From DASRHY01 sp035650275 (GTDB taxonomy: Bacteria > Actinomycetota > Actinomycetes > Propionibacteriales > Kribbellaceae), in contig DASRHY010000077.1 in assembly GCA_035650275.1 (NCBI GenBank), positions 16,319-80,318 of the forward strand: 64,000 bases of DNA, written 5' to 3'. The position numbers were made by a program, and so were the translations under genes. Of the stretch, positions 48,009-56,889 are shown piece after piece. The notes below the pieces were generated by a model. That model saw only the letters and a list, made by a program, of their open reading frames with translations. It searched no databases and was not told the origin of the DNA. Numbering within the stretch: position 1 is the stretch's first letter; each line of letters begins with the position of its first letter.

Positions 48009-49073
48009 TCAGGCGTCGGAGAGGCGGGCGACGGTGGCCGAGGCGCGGCGGACGATGGGGACCGGGCCGGCGGGTAGTACGTCGCCGACGAAGGTGTAGT
48101 ACTTGAGTAGGTCCCGGTCGATGTCGCCGGGGTGCGAGCGGCTGTGGTCGCGCACCCAGTCGATGATGTCGCCCCAGCCCGGCGCGGCCAGCGAGCCGCC
48201 GAAGTGCTGCACGGACAGGCCTGCGCAGAGGTTCCCGAACGCCAGCCGGTGCGCCAGCGGCCAGTCGCGCAGGGTGCCGAGCACCAGGGCGGCGAGGAAC
48301 ACGTCACCTGCGCCGGTCGGGTCGTACGAGCGGACCGGCAGCGCGGGGACCGAGGCCTCCTCGCCGGTGGTCGAGTCGACGGCCATCACGCCCTGCGAAC
48401 CGTCGGTCACGACCGCGAGCGGGACCAGGTCGGAGAGCTTGTGCAGCGCGTCCCGCGGGGTGTCGGTGCGGGTGTAGGCCATCGCCTCGACCGCGTTCGG
48501 CGTGAACGCGTGGAAGCACCTGAGCACGTCGAGCACCGCGGGCGACCAGGCGTCGCTCGGGTCCCAGCCGACGTCGCCGAACAGCATCGTGCCGGCGTCA
48601 TGCGCGTCGACCATCCAGCCGGGCTGCTCCTCCGTCACGGGCACAATCGCCGCCCGGGTCCGCAGCCCTGATCCGACCAGCTTGCTCGGGTCGCCCGGCG
48701 CGTCGTGCGCGTGCGTGACCATCGCCCGGTCGGTGCCGGCATCGGCGTCGATCGACATCGAGATCGTGACGGGGGAGTGCCAGTGCCCGATCCGGCGCGA
48801 GTGCGACAGGTCGACGCCTTCCTGGTCGGCCAGCGTGCGCCAGCAGAAGTCGGCGTACGCGTCGTCGCCGAAGACCGCGGCCAGCCCGGTGCGCAGGCCG
48901 AGCCTGCTGGCCGCGATCGCGAAGTTCGCCACCCCTCCGGGGCAGGAACCCATGCCCTCGGCAATGATCTCGGTCCCCGTCCGCGGCGCGGACGGCAGAC
49001 CGGTCAGCACGATGTCGAGGAAGACCGTCCCCTGCACGAAGACGTCGTAGTCGGTCTCGTTCTCCACACTCAC
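48009..49073 (-). CDS. PfkB-family carbohydrate kinase
   Basis: This is a 354-aa kinase. The N-terminal signature CPGGVANFAIAASRLGLRTGL is at about 44-64 and the C-terminal DPTGAGDVFLAAL has the catalytic Asp257. The start is taken as GTG at 49073. The Shine-Dalgarno-like CCGGAGG is about 13 bp upstream, and a nearby in-frame GTG is also possible. The substrate (ribose, fructose, nucleoside or other) is not clear. It has no neighbouring sugar genes. Confidence 0.88.
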   Translation of the reverse strand: MSVENETDYDVFVQGTVFLDIVLTGLPSAPRTGTEIIAEGMGSCPGGVANFAIAASRLGLRTGLAAVFGDDAYADFCWRTLADQEGVDLSHSRRIGHWHSPVTISMSIDADAGTDRAMVTHAHDAPGDPSKLVGSGLRTRAAIVPVTEEQPGWMVDAHDAGTMLFGDVGWDPSDAWSPAVLDVLRCFHAFTPNAVEAMAYTRTDTPRDALHKLSDLVPLAVVTDGSQGVMAVDSTTGEEASVPALPVRSYDPTGAGDVFLAALVLGTLRDWPLAHRLAFGNLCAGLSVQHFGGSLAAPGWGDIIDWVRDHSRSHPGDIDRDLLKYYTFVGDVLPAGPVPIVRRASATVARLSDA

Positions 49074-49190
49074 TAGGTAACACCAACCTCCGGACAGCAA
49101 CACGTGATTTCACGATGGACCGTCGCGGCGGTCGAAATTCATCGCGCTGACTCGTCACCATGGTGACCGGCACTCACCGAAGGGGCTCCG

Positions 49191-49529
49191 ATGCGCTTCC
49201 TGTTCCTGGTGTTCGACGACCCGCAGGCCGCCGCGGCACTGACCGACGAGCAGCGGTACGAGTACGCGACCGCGTTTCGCGACTACGCGGTGATGCTGCG
49301 TGACCGCGGCAGGTACGTCGACAGCGCGGGGCTGGACGATCCCGCGACCGCGACCGTGGTCCGCCCCGGCGACGGGATGGTCACCGACGGACCGTACGCC
49401 GAGGCGACCGAGCACCTGGGCGCCTTCTTCCACGTCGAGTGCGGCGATCTGGACGAGGCGCTCACGCTGGCCAAGGAGGTGCCGGTCGCGACCGGCGTCA
49501 GGGTCGAGATCCGGCCCACGTTCAGCTGA
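49191..49529 (+). CDS. YCII/DGPF-domain protein
   Basis: This 112-aa ferredoxin-like-fold protein of the YCII-related (DGPF) family has VTDGPYAEATEHLGAFFHVE as its signature. Its stop overlaps the sigma-factor start by one base (TGATG). DGPF proteins are genomically linked to ECF42 sigma factors. They are thought to act with them in an unknown pathway. Confidence 0.87.
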   Translation: MRFLFLVFDDPQAAAALTDEQRYEYATAFRDYAVMLRDRGRYVDSAGLDDPATATVVRPGDGMVTDGPYAEATEHLGAFFHVECGDLDEALTLAKEVPVATGVRVEIRPTFS

Positions 49530-50755
49530 TGGACCAGCTGATGGATACGGTCTCCAAGGCGCACACGGAGCACTGGGCCCGGCTGCTCGCGCTGCTCGTT
49601 GCCCGGCTGCGCCGGCTGGACATCGCCGAGGATGCGCTGGCGGACGCGTTCGCCACCGCGGTACGGACCTGGCCGCGTGACGGCGTACCCGATCATCCGG
49701 AGCGGTGGCTGCTGACCACGGCGCGTCGGAAGGCGTATGACCTGCTGCGCCACGAGTCCGTGGTGGCGCGCAAACTGCCGCTGCTGGTCACGGACGAGGT
49801 CGCGCCCGCGGCCGACGAGTGGGTGGAGAACGAGGTGTCGATACCGGACGAACGGCTGCGGCTGCTGTTCACCTGCTGCCACCCGGCGCTGGCGCTGGAG
49901 GCCCGGGTGGCGCTCACGCTGCGGATGGTCGGTGGCCTGACCACCGGCGAGATCGCCCGGGCCTTCCTGGTTCCGGAACCGACGATGGGGCAGCGGATCT
50001 CCCGGGCGAAGCGGAAGATCGCGTCCGCCGGCATCCCGTACCGGGTGCCCTCCGGCGCCGAGCTGCCGGCCCGGCTCGGCGGCGTACTGGCCGTCCTCTA
50101 CCTGGTGTTCACCGAGGGGTACGCCGCGTCGTCCGGGCCCGGCCCGGTCCGCGCCGACCTGGCGGCGGAGGCGATCCGGCTCACCCGGCTGACGGCGGCG
50201 CTGATGCCGGACGAGCCGGAGGTGGCGGCGCTGCTGGCGCTGATGCTGCTGCAGCACTCCCGCCGTGATACCCGGCTGAGCGCGGACGGCGAGCTGGTGC
50301 TGCTCACCCAGCAGGACCGGGCTCGCTGGCACCTGGATGAGATCGCCGAGGCGCTGCGGCTACTCACGTCCAGGAGGCCGGCCGGCAGCTACGGCCTGCA
50401 GGCGCGGATCGCGGCCGAGCACGCCCGGGCCGCGGAGGCCTTCGAGACGGACTGGGCCGAGATCTGCCGGCTGTACGAGGAACTCGACCGGCTCACCGGC
50501 TCACCCGTGGTCCGGCTGAACCGAGCCGTCGCGGTGGCGGAGCGTGACGGTAACCCGGCCGCCGCCCTGGGCCTGCTCGACGGGCTCGAGGACCCGCTCG
50601 GCCGCACGCACCTGTTCTGGTCCACCCGCGCCGAGCTCCTGCACCGCGCGGGCCGCGACACCGAGGCCGCCGCCGACTACGACCGCGCCCTCGAGCTGGC
50701 CAACACCGACGCCGAACGCCGCCTCCTCACCTCCCGCCGCGCAGCCCTCCGGTGA
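49529..50755 (+). CDS. ECF42-type RNA polymerase sigma factor with C-terminal extension
   Basis: This is a 408-aa protein. Sigma-2 region (HWARLLALLVARLRRLDIAEDALADAF) is at about 15-40 and sigma-4 HTH (RMVGGLTTGEIARAFLVPEPTMGQRISRAKR) near 130-160. A long helical C-terminal domain of about 230 residues, with TPR-like helices, follows. Such an extension, and the linked DGPF gene, fit the ECF42 group. No anti-sigma factor is adjacent, consistent with control by its own C-terminus. Confidence 0.9.
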   Translation: MDQLMDTVSKAHTEHWARLLALLVARLRRLDIAEDALADAFATAVRTWPRDGVPDHPERWLLTTARRKAYDLLRHESVVARKLPLLVTDEVAPAADEWVENEVSIPDERLRLLFTCCHPALALEARVALTLRMVGGLTTGEIARAFLVPEPTMGQRISRAKRKIASAGIPYRVPSGAELPARLGGVLAVLYLVFTEGYAASSGPGPVRADLAAEAIRLTRLTAALMPDEPEVAALLALMLLQHSRRDTRLSADGELVLLTQQDRARWHLDEIAEALRLLTSRRPAGSYGLQARIAAEHARAAEAFETDWAEICRLYEELDRLTGSPVVRLNRAVAVAERDGNPAAALGLLDGLEDPLGRTHLFWSTRAELLHRAGRDTEAAADYDRALELANTDAERRLLTSRRAALR

Positions 50756-50769
50756 TCTATCAGGGGGTC

Positions 50770-50790
50770 GGCACGCCTGGGGGACGTGCC
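50770..50790. other. small hairpin upstream of ftsE
   Basis: GGCACG-N9-CGTGCC forms a 6-bp stem in the 153-bp gap between the sigma-factor gene and ftsE. It may be a weak terminator. A TAGACT -10-like hexamer lies at 50817-50822 without a recognisable -35. Confidence 0.35.
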
Positions 50791-50908
50791 TGCGAAAGGC
50801 TCAGCGGCGGCTCACCTAGACTGAGCGGCGGCCGCTCCGGCGGCGCGGGCCGCATCGTCACGAAGTGGCGCGCCGCTTCCCATACCCGACACCGGCTGAG
50901 AAGTTCAC

Positions 50909-51595
50909 GTGATCCGATTCGAGAATGTGTCCAAGACGTTCGAAGGCCAGTCCAAGGCGGCCCTCCTCGACGTCGACGTCGAGATCGAGAAGGGCGAGTT
51001 CGTCTTCCTGGTCGGCGCCTCCGGGTCCGGCAAGTCGACGTTCCTGCGTCTTGTGCTGCGTGAGCACCGTCCCACGAAGGGGCAGATCCTGGTCGCGGGC
51101 AAGGACCTGAACCGGCTGGCGAGCTGGCGGGTTCCGCAGATGCGCCGCCAGATCGGCACCGTGTTCCAGGACTTCCGGCTGCTGCCGAACAAGACCGTCA
51201 ACGAGAACGTCGCGTTCGCGCTCCAGGTGATCGGCAAGCCGCGCAACCACATCCGCAAGACGGTGCCGGAGGTGCTCGAGCTGGTCGGCCTGTCCGGCAA
51301 GGAGGACCGGCTGCCCGACGAGCTGTCCGGCGGTGAGCAGCAGCGGGTCGCAATCGCCCGGGCGTTCGTGAACCGGCCGATGATCCTGATCGCGGACGAG
51401 CCGACCGGAAACCTCGACCCCGGTACCTCGGTCGGCATCATGAAGCTCCTGGACCGGATCAACCGGACCGGTACCACGGTGGTGATGGCCACCCACGACG
51501 CGTCGGTCGTCGACCAGATGCGCAAGCGGGTGATCGAGCTGGAGAACGGCCACCTCGTCCGCGACGAGTCCCGCGGCGTCTACGGCTACCAGTGA
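50909..51595 (+). CDS. ftsE: cell-division ABC transporter ATP-binding protein FtsE
   Basis: This 228-aa ATPase partner of FtsX has Walker A GASGSGKST (36-44), signature LSGGEQQ (139-145) and Walker B ADEPTGNLD (162-170). The start is a GTG. The FtsEX complex transmits ATP hydrolysis through the membrane to activate peptidoglycan hydrolases at the septum. The M23 hydrolase encoded downstream is a candidate target. Confidence 0.95.
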   Translation: MIRFENVSKTFEGQSKAALLDVDVEIEKGEFVFLVGASGSGKSTFLRLVLREHRPTKGQILVAGKDLNRLASWRVPQMRRQIGTVFQDFRLLPNKTVNENVAFALQVIGKPRNHIRKTVPEVLELVGLSGKEDRLPDELSGGEQQRVAIARAFVNRPMILIADEPTGNLDPGTSVGIMKLLDRINRTGTTVVMATHDASVVDQMRKRVIELENGHLVRDESRGVYGYQ

Positions 51596-51612
51596 CTGGG
51601 AACTGATCTCAC

Positions 51613-52524
51613 ATGCGCTTGAACTATGTCATCTCCGACCTCGGCATCGGCCTGAAGCGGAACCTCTCGATGACCATCGCGGTCGTCGTGACGATCTGGG
51701 TCTCGCTGTCGCTGTTCGGCAGCGCGCTGCTGATCCACAAGCAGGTCGACCTGATGAAGGGGAACTGGTACGACAAGATCCAGATCTCCGTCTTCATGTG
51801 CACCAAGGACTCCGGCGGCCGCGGCTGCTCCGGCGCCGAGGTCACGACGGCCGAGAAGAACCGGATCCGCGAGGTGATCGAGTCCAGCCCGGACACCGCG
51901 GCCGACGGCGTGTTCGTGGAGACCAAGCAGGAGGCGTACGACAACTTCAAGCGGCTCTACAAGGACTCGCCGATCGTCAGTACGGTGACGGCCGAGCAGA
52001 TGCAGGAGTCGTTCCGGGTCAAGCTCAAGGACCCGCAGAGATACGAGAACCTGGTCAGCGCTGTCGCCGGACTGCCCGGGGTGGACACCGTCCAGGACCT
52101 GCGCAAGTTCCTCGATCCGCTGTTCAAGGCACTGAACGCACTCGAGATCGGCTCGTACGTCGCGGCCGGCCTGTTGCTGGTCGCCGCGCTGATGCAGATC
52201 GCGAACACGATCCGGCTGGCGGCGTACGCCCGCCGGCGAGAGATAGGCATCATGCGGCTGGTCGGTGCGTCCAGCTTCTACATCCAGCTACCGTTCCTGC
52301 TCGAGGCGGTGCTGGCAGCGCTGATCGGGGCGCTGCTTGCCTGCATCACCTTGTGGATCGCGGTCTACCTGATCGTGGACCGGTTCGCCCAGCAGACGTT
52401 CCAGGTCTGGGAGTGGGTCCAGTTCAGCGACGCACTCGAGGTGACGGTGTACATGGTGATCGCCGGTCTGGTGCTCGCGGTGATCCCGACATTCCTGACG
52501 ACCCGGAAATACCTCAAAGTCTGA
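51613..52524 (+). CDS. ftsX: cell-division protein FtsX
   Basis: This is a 303-aa membrane protein. The N-terminal cytoplasmic segment (MRLNYVISDLGIGLKRN) is followed by one helix, an extracellular domain (about residues 50-165) and three C-terminal helices carrying the MacB-like/FtsX permease fold (RRREIGIMRLVGASSFYIQ). Its extracellular loop has a Cys pair (CTKDSGGRGCSG). It lies 17 bp after ftsE. Confidence 0.95.
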   Translation: MRLNYVISDLGIGLKRNLSMTIAVVVTIWVSLSLFGSALLIHKQVDLMKGNWYDKIQISVFMCTKDSGGRGCSGAEVTTAEKNRIREVIESSPDTAADGVFVETKQEAYDNFKRLYKDSPIVSTVTAEQMQESFRVKLKDPQRYENLVSAVAGLPGVDTVQDLRKFLDPLFKALNALEIGSYVAAGLLLVAALMQIANTIRLAAYARRREIGIMRLVGASSFYIQLPFLLEAVLAALIGALLACITLWIAVYLIVDRFAQQTFQVWEWVQFSDALEVTVYMVIAGLVLAVIPTFLTTRKYLKV

Positions 52525-52582
52525 GGTTCGTGCGTTACCGTCGAGACGCTGTGACAACTTAACCCTCCGTAAGGGGTCGACT

Positions 52583-54022
52583 GTGGTTTCGCACTTCCCC
52601 GGTGCGAACCCGTTCCGACGGGAACGCATCAAGCGAGACGACAGCACCGACACCGCGGGTCGCCAGCGACGTTCGCCGAGCACGTTCGGCAGACGTCTGC
52701 TCGGCCATCCCGGGGTGACGGCCTGCTGCGTTGTCCTGTCCATGACGTGCGGAGTCCTCGCTGCCACTGGTGCTGCCAGCGCGGACCCGCCCGATCCGAA
52801 GGTCCAGAAGAAGCGGCTCGACGAGCAGATCAAGTCCCAGCTGGACGACCTGCACGAGTCGTACTCGGCGCTGGTCACCTCCGACCGCGCGTACGACGCC
52901 TCGGTGGCCGAGCTCACCAAGGTCCGGGGGCGGTACGCCGTCACGCAGGGTCAGCTGGCCGCTGCCCGGGCGGCGGACCAGGTCGCCGCGGCCCGGCTGA
53001 AGGTGGCCGAGAAGGCGCTGGCGGACGCCCGCAGCGATGTCGCCGCGGGGGAGGAGTCGATCGCGAGGTCGCAGCGCGGCGTCGGCCAGGCGGTGCGCTC
53101 GTCGTACCAGCAGCACAGCAGCCTGCTGAACCTGGCGATCGTGCTGCAGGGCACCTCGGCGTCGGATGTCGCGACCGGTGTCCAGGTGCAGCGCAACGTG
53201 TTCGACGTCCAGAGCAACGCGATGCAGCGGCTGCGCAACGCGCAGGCCCAGCTGGTGAGCAAGAAGGCGAAGGTCGCCGAGGCGGAGCGGCTCGTCGCCG
53301 CCGAGCGCGCCGCGGCCGCCGAGACGCTCGGCCGGGTCCGGGCGCTGGACGCCCAGGTGGCGGCACAGAAGGCCGAGGTCACCCGGGTCACGCTGGTCAA
53401 GCAGCAGGCGTACGGCGCGGTGATCCGCGACCGTCGCGCGGAGCTGGCCCACTACCGCAACCTGGTCAGCGAGCGGAACCGGGTGAACCGGATCCTGATC
53501 GCCCGGGCAAAGGCCGAGAAGGCCGCCGCAGCCCGTCGTCGCGCCGCGGCGATCGCGGCCGAGCGGGCAAGAGCGAAGCGCGAGAACCGCCCGCCTCGGA
53601 GCGTTCCGGACCCATCGAACGACGGCGGCCTGCTGATGTCGCCGGTGCCGGGCGCGCCGATCACGTCGCCGTACGGGATGCGGTTCCACCCGATCCTGCG
53701 GTACTGGAAGCTGCACGACGGCACCGACTTCGGCGCCGGCTGCGGCACCCCGATCCATGCCGCGACCGGCGGGATCGTGACCGACAGGTACTACAACGGC
53801 GGGTACGGCAACCGGGTCTTCATCTCGCACGGGATCAAGCGCGGGCAGCACCTGGTCACGGTGTACAACCACCTGTCGCGCTACTCGACGTACGTCGGTC
53901 AGGCGGTCCGCAAGGGCGACATCATCGGATACGTCGGCAGCACCGGCTACTCCACCGGCTGTCACCTGCACTTCATGATCTACGCCGACGGCAACACCGT
54001 GAACCCGATGAGGTGGTACTAG
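52583..54022 (+). CDS. M23-family peptidoglycan hydrolase with coiled coil (EnvC/RipC-like)
   Basis: This is a 479-aa exported protein. A basic N-terminus and a hydrophobic export segment (TACCVVLSMTCGVLAATGAASA, about 47-68) are followed by a long coiled coil (about 75-320). The C-terminal LytM domain has Zn ligands His378 and Asp382 (LHDGTDFG) and His461/His463 (GCHLHF). Coiled coil plus LytM is the layout of FtsEX-activated hydrolases. AAGGGG (52571-52576) precedes the GTG start. Confidence 0.92.
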   Translation: MVSHFPGANPFRRERIKRDDSTDTAGRQRRSPSTFGRRLLGHPGVTACCVVLSMTCGVLAATGAASADPPDPKVQKKRLDEQIKSQLDDLHESYSALVTSDRAYDASVAELTKVRGRYAVTQGQLAAARAADQVAAARLKVAEKALADARSDVAAGEESIARSQRGVGQAVRSSYQQHSSLLNLAIVLQGTSASDVATGVQVQRNVFDVQSNAMQRLRNAQAQLVSKKAKVAEAERLVAAERAAAAETLGRVRALDAQVAAQKAEVTRVTLVKQQAYGAVIRDRRAELAHYRNLVSERNRVNRILIARAKAEKAAAARRRAAAIAAERARAKRENRPPRSVPDPSNDGGLLMSPVPGAPITSPYGMRFHPILRYWKLHDGTDFGAGCGTPIHAATGGIVTDRYYNGGYGNRVFISHGIKRGQHLVTVYNHLSRYSTYVGQAVRKGDIIGYVGSTGYSTGCHLHFMIYADGNTVNPMRWY

Positions 54023-54064
54023 CCACCCGCTAACCGGCTTGCGGGTGTGCGGGAGAATGGCTGG

Positions 54065-54535
54065 ATGGCTAAGGAGACCGGTCGCAAGCTGATCGCGCAG
54101 AACAAGAAGGCGCGACACGACTACCACATCGAGGACGTGGTAGAGGCCGGCCTGGTGCTGACCGGGACCGAGGTGAAGTCGCTGCGGCTCGGCCGCGCCT
54201 CGCTGGTCGACGCCTTCGCCGCCGTGCGCGGCGGCAATGAGCTGTGGCTGCAGGGGATGCATATCCCGGAGTACAAGCACGGCACCTGGACCAACCACGA
54301 GCCACGCCGGACGCGCAAGCTGCTGCTGCACCGCAACGAGCTCGACAAGCTGATCCGGGCGGTCGACACCCAGGGCGTGTCGCTGATCCCGCTGTCGCTG
54401 TACTTCAAGGACGGCTACGCCAAGGTCGAGCTCGCCGTCGGTCGCGGCAAGAGGGCGTACGACAAGCGCCAGGCGCTGGCCAAGCGGGATGCCGAGCGCG
54501 AGGCCCGTCGCGCCCTCGCCGACCGCAACCGCTAG
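54065..54535 (+). CDS. smpB: SsrA-binding protein SmpB
   Basis: This 156-aa RNA-binding protein delivers tmRNA to stalled ribosomes. Landmarks are KARHDYHIEDVVEAGLVLTGTEVKSLR, GGNELWLQGMHIPEY, LLLHRNELDKLI and the Lys/Arg-rich C-terminal tail. The start is the ATG at 54065 with GGGAG upstream. An in-frame GTG 18 bp earlier is rejected. tmRNA itself is encoded 2.4 kb downstream. Confidence 0.97.
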   Translation: MAKETGRKLIAQNKKARHDYHIEDVVEAGLVLTGTEVKSLRLGRASLVDAFAAVRGGNELWLQGMHIPEYKHGTWTNHEPRRTRKLLLHRNELDKLIRAVDTQGVSLIPLSLYFKDGYAKVELAVGRGKRAYDKRQALAKRDAEREARRALADRNR

Positions 54536-54611
54536 GCGCAAGGGTGGGGTCAGGGGCGCACCGGGGCAGATCCGGATAGGTTGCGGGCGGATCCAGGGCG
54601 AGAGTTGGGGC

Positions 54612-55172
54612 ATGGCCACTGACACGCTCTTGGTGACGCCGGCGCAACGCGACCGTGGCGTCGAGATCCTCAAGGAGATGTACGCCGACGGGCGGCTCAC
54701 GCACTTCGAGTTCGACCAGCGCCTGGACAAGGCGCTGGCGGCGAAGACCCGGGCGGAGCTGAACGCGGCCTTCGACGGACTGGTCTCCCGGCCGGTCCCC
54801 ACCTACGCACCGATCGCGTTCACCCCACCGCGACCCGTCCAGCGGTACCCCAGCAGCGGCCGCGGGCTCGGCACACTGGCGCACTGGTCCGGGTACCCCA
54901 TGTTCTTCGTCGGCCCGGCGCTGATCGCCGCGACAGCCGGCCAGAAGAACCCAGCGGTCCGGCGGCACGCGATCGAGGCCGTGAACTTCCAGCTCACCGC
55001 GTTCATCATGTTCGTCGGCCTGGGCATCCTGGCCGGGATCACCGAGGGCTTCACCTGGTTCCTGTTCCCGTTCGCGGGACTCGCCTGGTTCCTGCTGACC
55101 GGGATCGGCGGGCTGGCCACCATGGTCGGGAACGACTTCCGCTACCCCTTCTCGTTCCGCCTGCTGCGCTGA
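54612..55172 (+). CDS. DUF1707 / DUF4870 two-domain membrane protein
   Basis: This is a 186-aa protein. The N-terminal DUF1707 (RDRGVEILKEMYADGRLTHFEFDQRL, residues about 8-60) is a small putative SHOCT-like/DNA- or lipid-associated domain. The C-terminal part has membrane segments of the DUF4870 type (HAIEAVNFQLTAFIMFVGLG). The role is unknown. Such proteins are widespread in actinobacteria. Confidence 0.85.
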   Translation: MATDTLLVTPAQRDRGVEILKEMYADGRLTHFEFDQRLDKALAAKTRAELNAAFDGLVSRPVPTYAPIAFTPPRPVQRYPSSGRGLGTLAHWSGYPMFFVGPALIAATAGQKNPAVRRHAIEAVNFQLTAFIMFVGLGILAGITEGFTWFLFPFAGLAWFLLTGIGGLATMVGNDFRYPFSFRLLR

Positions 55173-55251
55173 GCGGGGCCTCGTAGCTTGGCATCACGGC
55201 GCGAGGTCGGAGAGGATGTGGCGTCCTTGACGTCACCGCCCCGAGGGACAG

Positions 55252-56790
55252 ATGAGACCTCCGCTGCACGCGATGCTCGCGCTTGCACTGCTGCTCGGCT
55301 CGTACGTCGTCGCCGCCGGTGTGCTGCTGGCACCCTTCGTCGGTGCCGTACTCGTCGCCCGGACGGGACCGTATGGATGGTTGGTCGGTGGCATCCTCGT
55401 GGCCCTCGCCGGAATTGGTATATGGCGTGTCGTCGTGCTCGTTCGGCGGCGTGTGGTGCGGCCGGCACCCGGCATCGCGCTGACCCGGGCGTCGCAGGGC
55501 CCGCTGTGGGCCGAGGTGGACGAGGTCGCGCATGAGCTGGGGGTCCGGACCCCGGACGAGCTGCGGATCGTGCCGGACGTCGGCGTCACCCTGTCGTACG
55601 AGGCGCTGAGGCGCTGGCCGCGGCGGCTGTGCCTCGGGATGCCACTGCTGACCAGCCTCACCGCACTGCAGCTGCGTGCTGTGATCGCGCAGGAGCTCGG
55701 CCTCTACAGCGGCCGGACCGGCCTGCTCGGCAGGGTGACCTACCGGGGCGGCGAGGCGTTACGTGCGGTGGCCGCCGATGTAGGCGCCGACTCCGTCGCC
55801 GGCAGGATCGTCCGGCGCCAGCACCGGCTGTACACGTCCATCGCACACAGCGTCATACGACGCCATGAGCTCGAGGCGGACCGGCACAGCGCGCGTCTGG
55901 CAGGCAGGGCGGCAGCGGCAGCCGCACTGCGCGAGGTGGCGGCCACGGACCACGCCTGGGACTACTTTCTCGACAGGTACGCCGACCTCGGCGCTGCCCA
56001 GGACCTGCGGCCACTCGCGATCTTCGACGGCTTTCAACAGTTCCTCGCCGAGCCCGCCCGGCAGCTGCAGCTGGTCGACGTACGGGCTGCCCGCGCCGAC
56101 GAGGTCCGGTCGGACCAGCACAGCCGGCGTGCGTTGTCGGCACGGATCGCTGCACTGGAGGCGCTTCCACCGGACGAGGTCATCGACGACTACACACCGG
56201 CAATGAGCCTCGTCGAACGCCCCGAGCGCGCCATCAGCGACCTCGAGGCGTGGATGTACGAGGGCTCCCGCCTGGTGCCTGCGTCGTGGGATGAGATCGC
56301 TGCCGCGGCCGGAGCCGAGAGCGTCCGGGCGGGCGCCGGCCTGCTGACCACCGCGGCCGAGGAGAGTGGCGTAGCCGAGCCCGCGACCCTGGCCGCGGTG
56401 TTCGACGCCATCCGGAGAGGCGAGACCGCGGAGATGGTCCGGCCGCTGCTGGAAGCGGGCGGACCGGATGCCGAGTGGCGCAGGCTCGCCGAGCGGCTGC
56501 TGACACATCTGGTCGTGATCGCGCTCATCGACGCCGGCCGGGCGTCGTACCGTTTGAGCTGGACCGGACAGTCGCCGTTGGTCGGTGTCGACGGCACTCC
56601 GCTCGATCCCGCCTCCCTGGTAGCGCACGCGATCGACGATCCGACCTCCGCCTACGCGCTCCAGGGTTGGCTGACCGCCTGCGGTGTCAAGCCCGACTAC
56701 CGCATGGACATCACGACCACCACAGGCACCGTGGCGGCAGATGCCGGCGAGCGGCGGGTCGAGGGCGGAGTGGGCACCAGTGGCCGATGA
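55252..56790 (+). CDS. membrane M48-peptidase-like protein lacking the zinc site
   Basis: This is a 512-aa protein. Two N-terminal membrane segments (about 8-60) are followed by an M48-like region. LRAVIAQELGLYSG (141-154) aligns with the M48 motif LRAVxAHELGHYxGG. The HExxH is replaced by Gln147-Glu148-Leu149-Gly150-Leu151, so both Zn histidines are gone. Downstream RRHELEADRHSARLAG keeps Glu206 and Asp210 of the third-ligand motif. The C-terminal half is a helical region of unknown fold. It is probably a catalytically dead homologue. Confidence 0.75.
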   Translation: MRPPLHAMLALALLLGSYVVAAGVLLAPFVGAVLVARTGPYGWLVGGILVALAGIGIWRVVVLVRRRVVRPAPGIALTRASQGPLWAEVDEVAHELGVRTPDELRIVPDVGVTLSYEALRRWPRRLCLGMPLLTSLTALQLRAVIAQELGLYSGRTGLLGRVTYRGGEALRAVAADVGADSVAGRIVRRQHRLYTSIAHSVIRRHELEADRHSARLAGRAAAAAALREVAATDHAWDYFLDRYADLGAAQDLRPLAIFDGFQQFLAEPARQLQLVDVRAARADEVRSDQHSRRALSARIAALEALPPDEVIDDYTPAMSLVERPERAISDLEAWMYEGSRLVPASWDEIAAAAGAESVRAGAGLLTTAAEESGVAEPATLAAVFDAIRRGETAEMVRPLLEAGGPDAEWRRLAERLLTHLVVIALIDAGRASYRLSWTGQSPLVGVDGTPLDPASLVAHAIDDPTSAYALQGWLTACGVKPDYRMDITTTTGTVAADAGERRVEGGVGTSGR

Positions 56791-56824
56791 GGGGAATTCT
56801 GGGCACGGGCGGCGGGTTGAACCG

Positions 56825-56830
56825 TATAGT
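56825..56830 (+). promoter_or_regulatory. possible ssrA -10 element TATAGT
   Basis: TATAGT fits the actinobacterial -10 pattern and lies 60 bp before the mature 5' end of tmRNA, allowing a processed leader. No good -35 is seen at 17 bp. Confidence 0.35.
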
Positions 56831-56889
56831 GTGGACTTGCCTCAGCGGTCCGGGTTTGCTCGGTCCGCGGCGGGTTTGACAACTCAACA

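Noticed and set aside
52559..54802. Long minus-strand open frame opposite the M23 and smpB genes
   Set aside because: The plus strand codes for conserved M23 and SmpB proteins. The antisense frame is a composition artefact.
56876..56881. TTGACA as the -35 of ssrA
   Set aside because: It lies only 9 bp before the mature tmRNA 5' end, too close to position a -10 and start.
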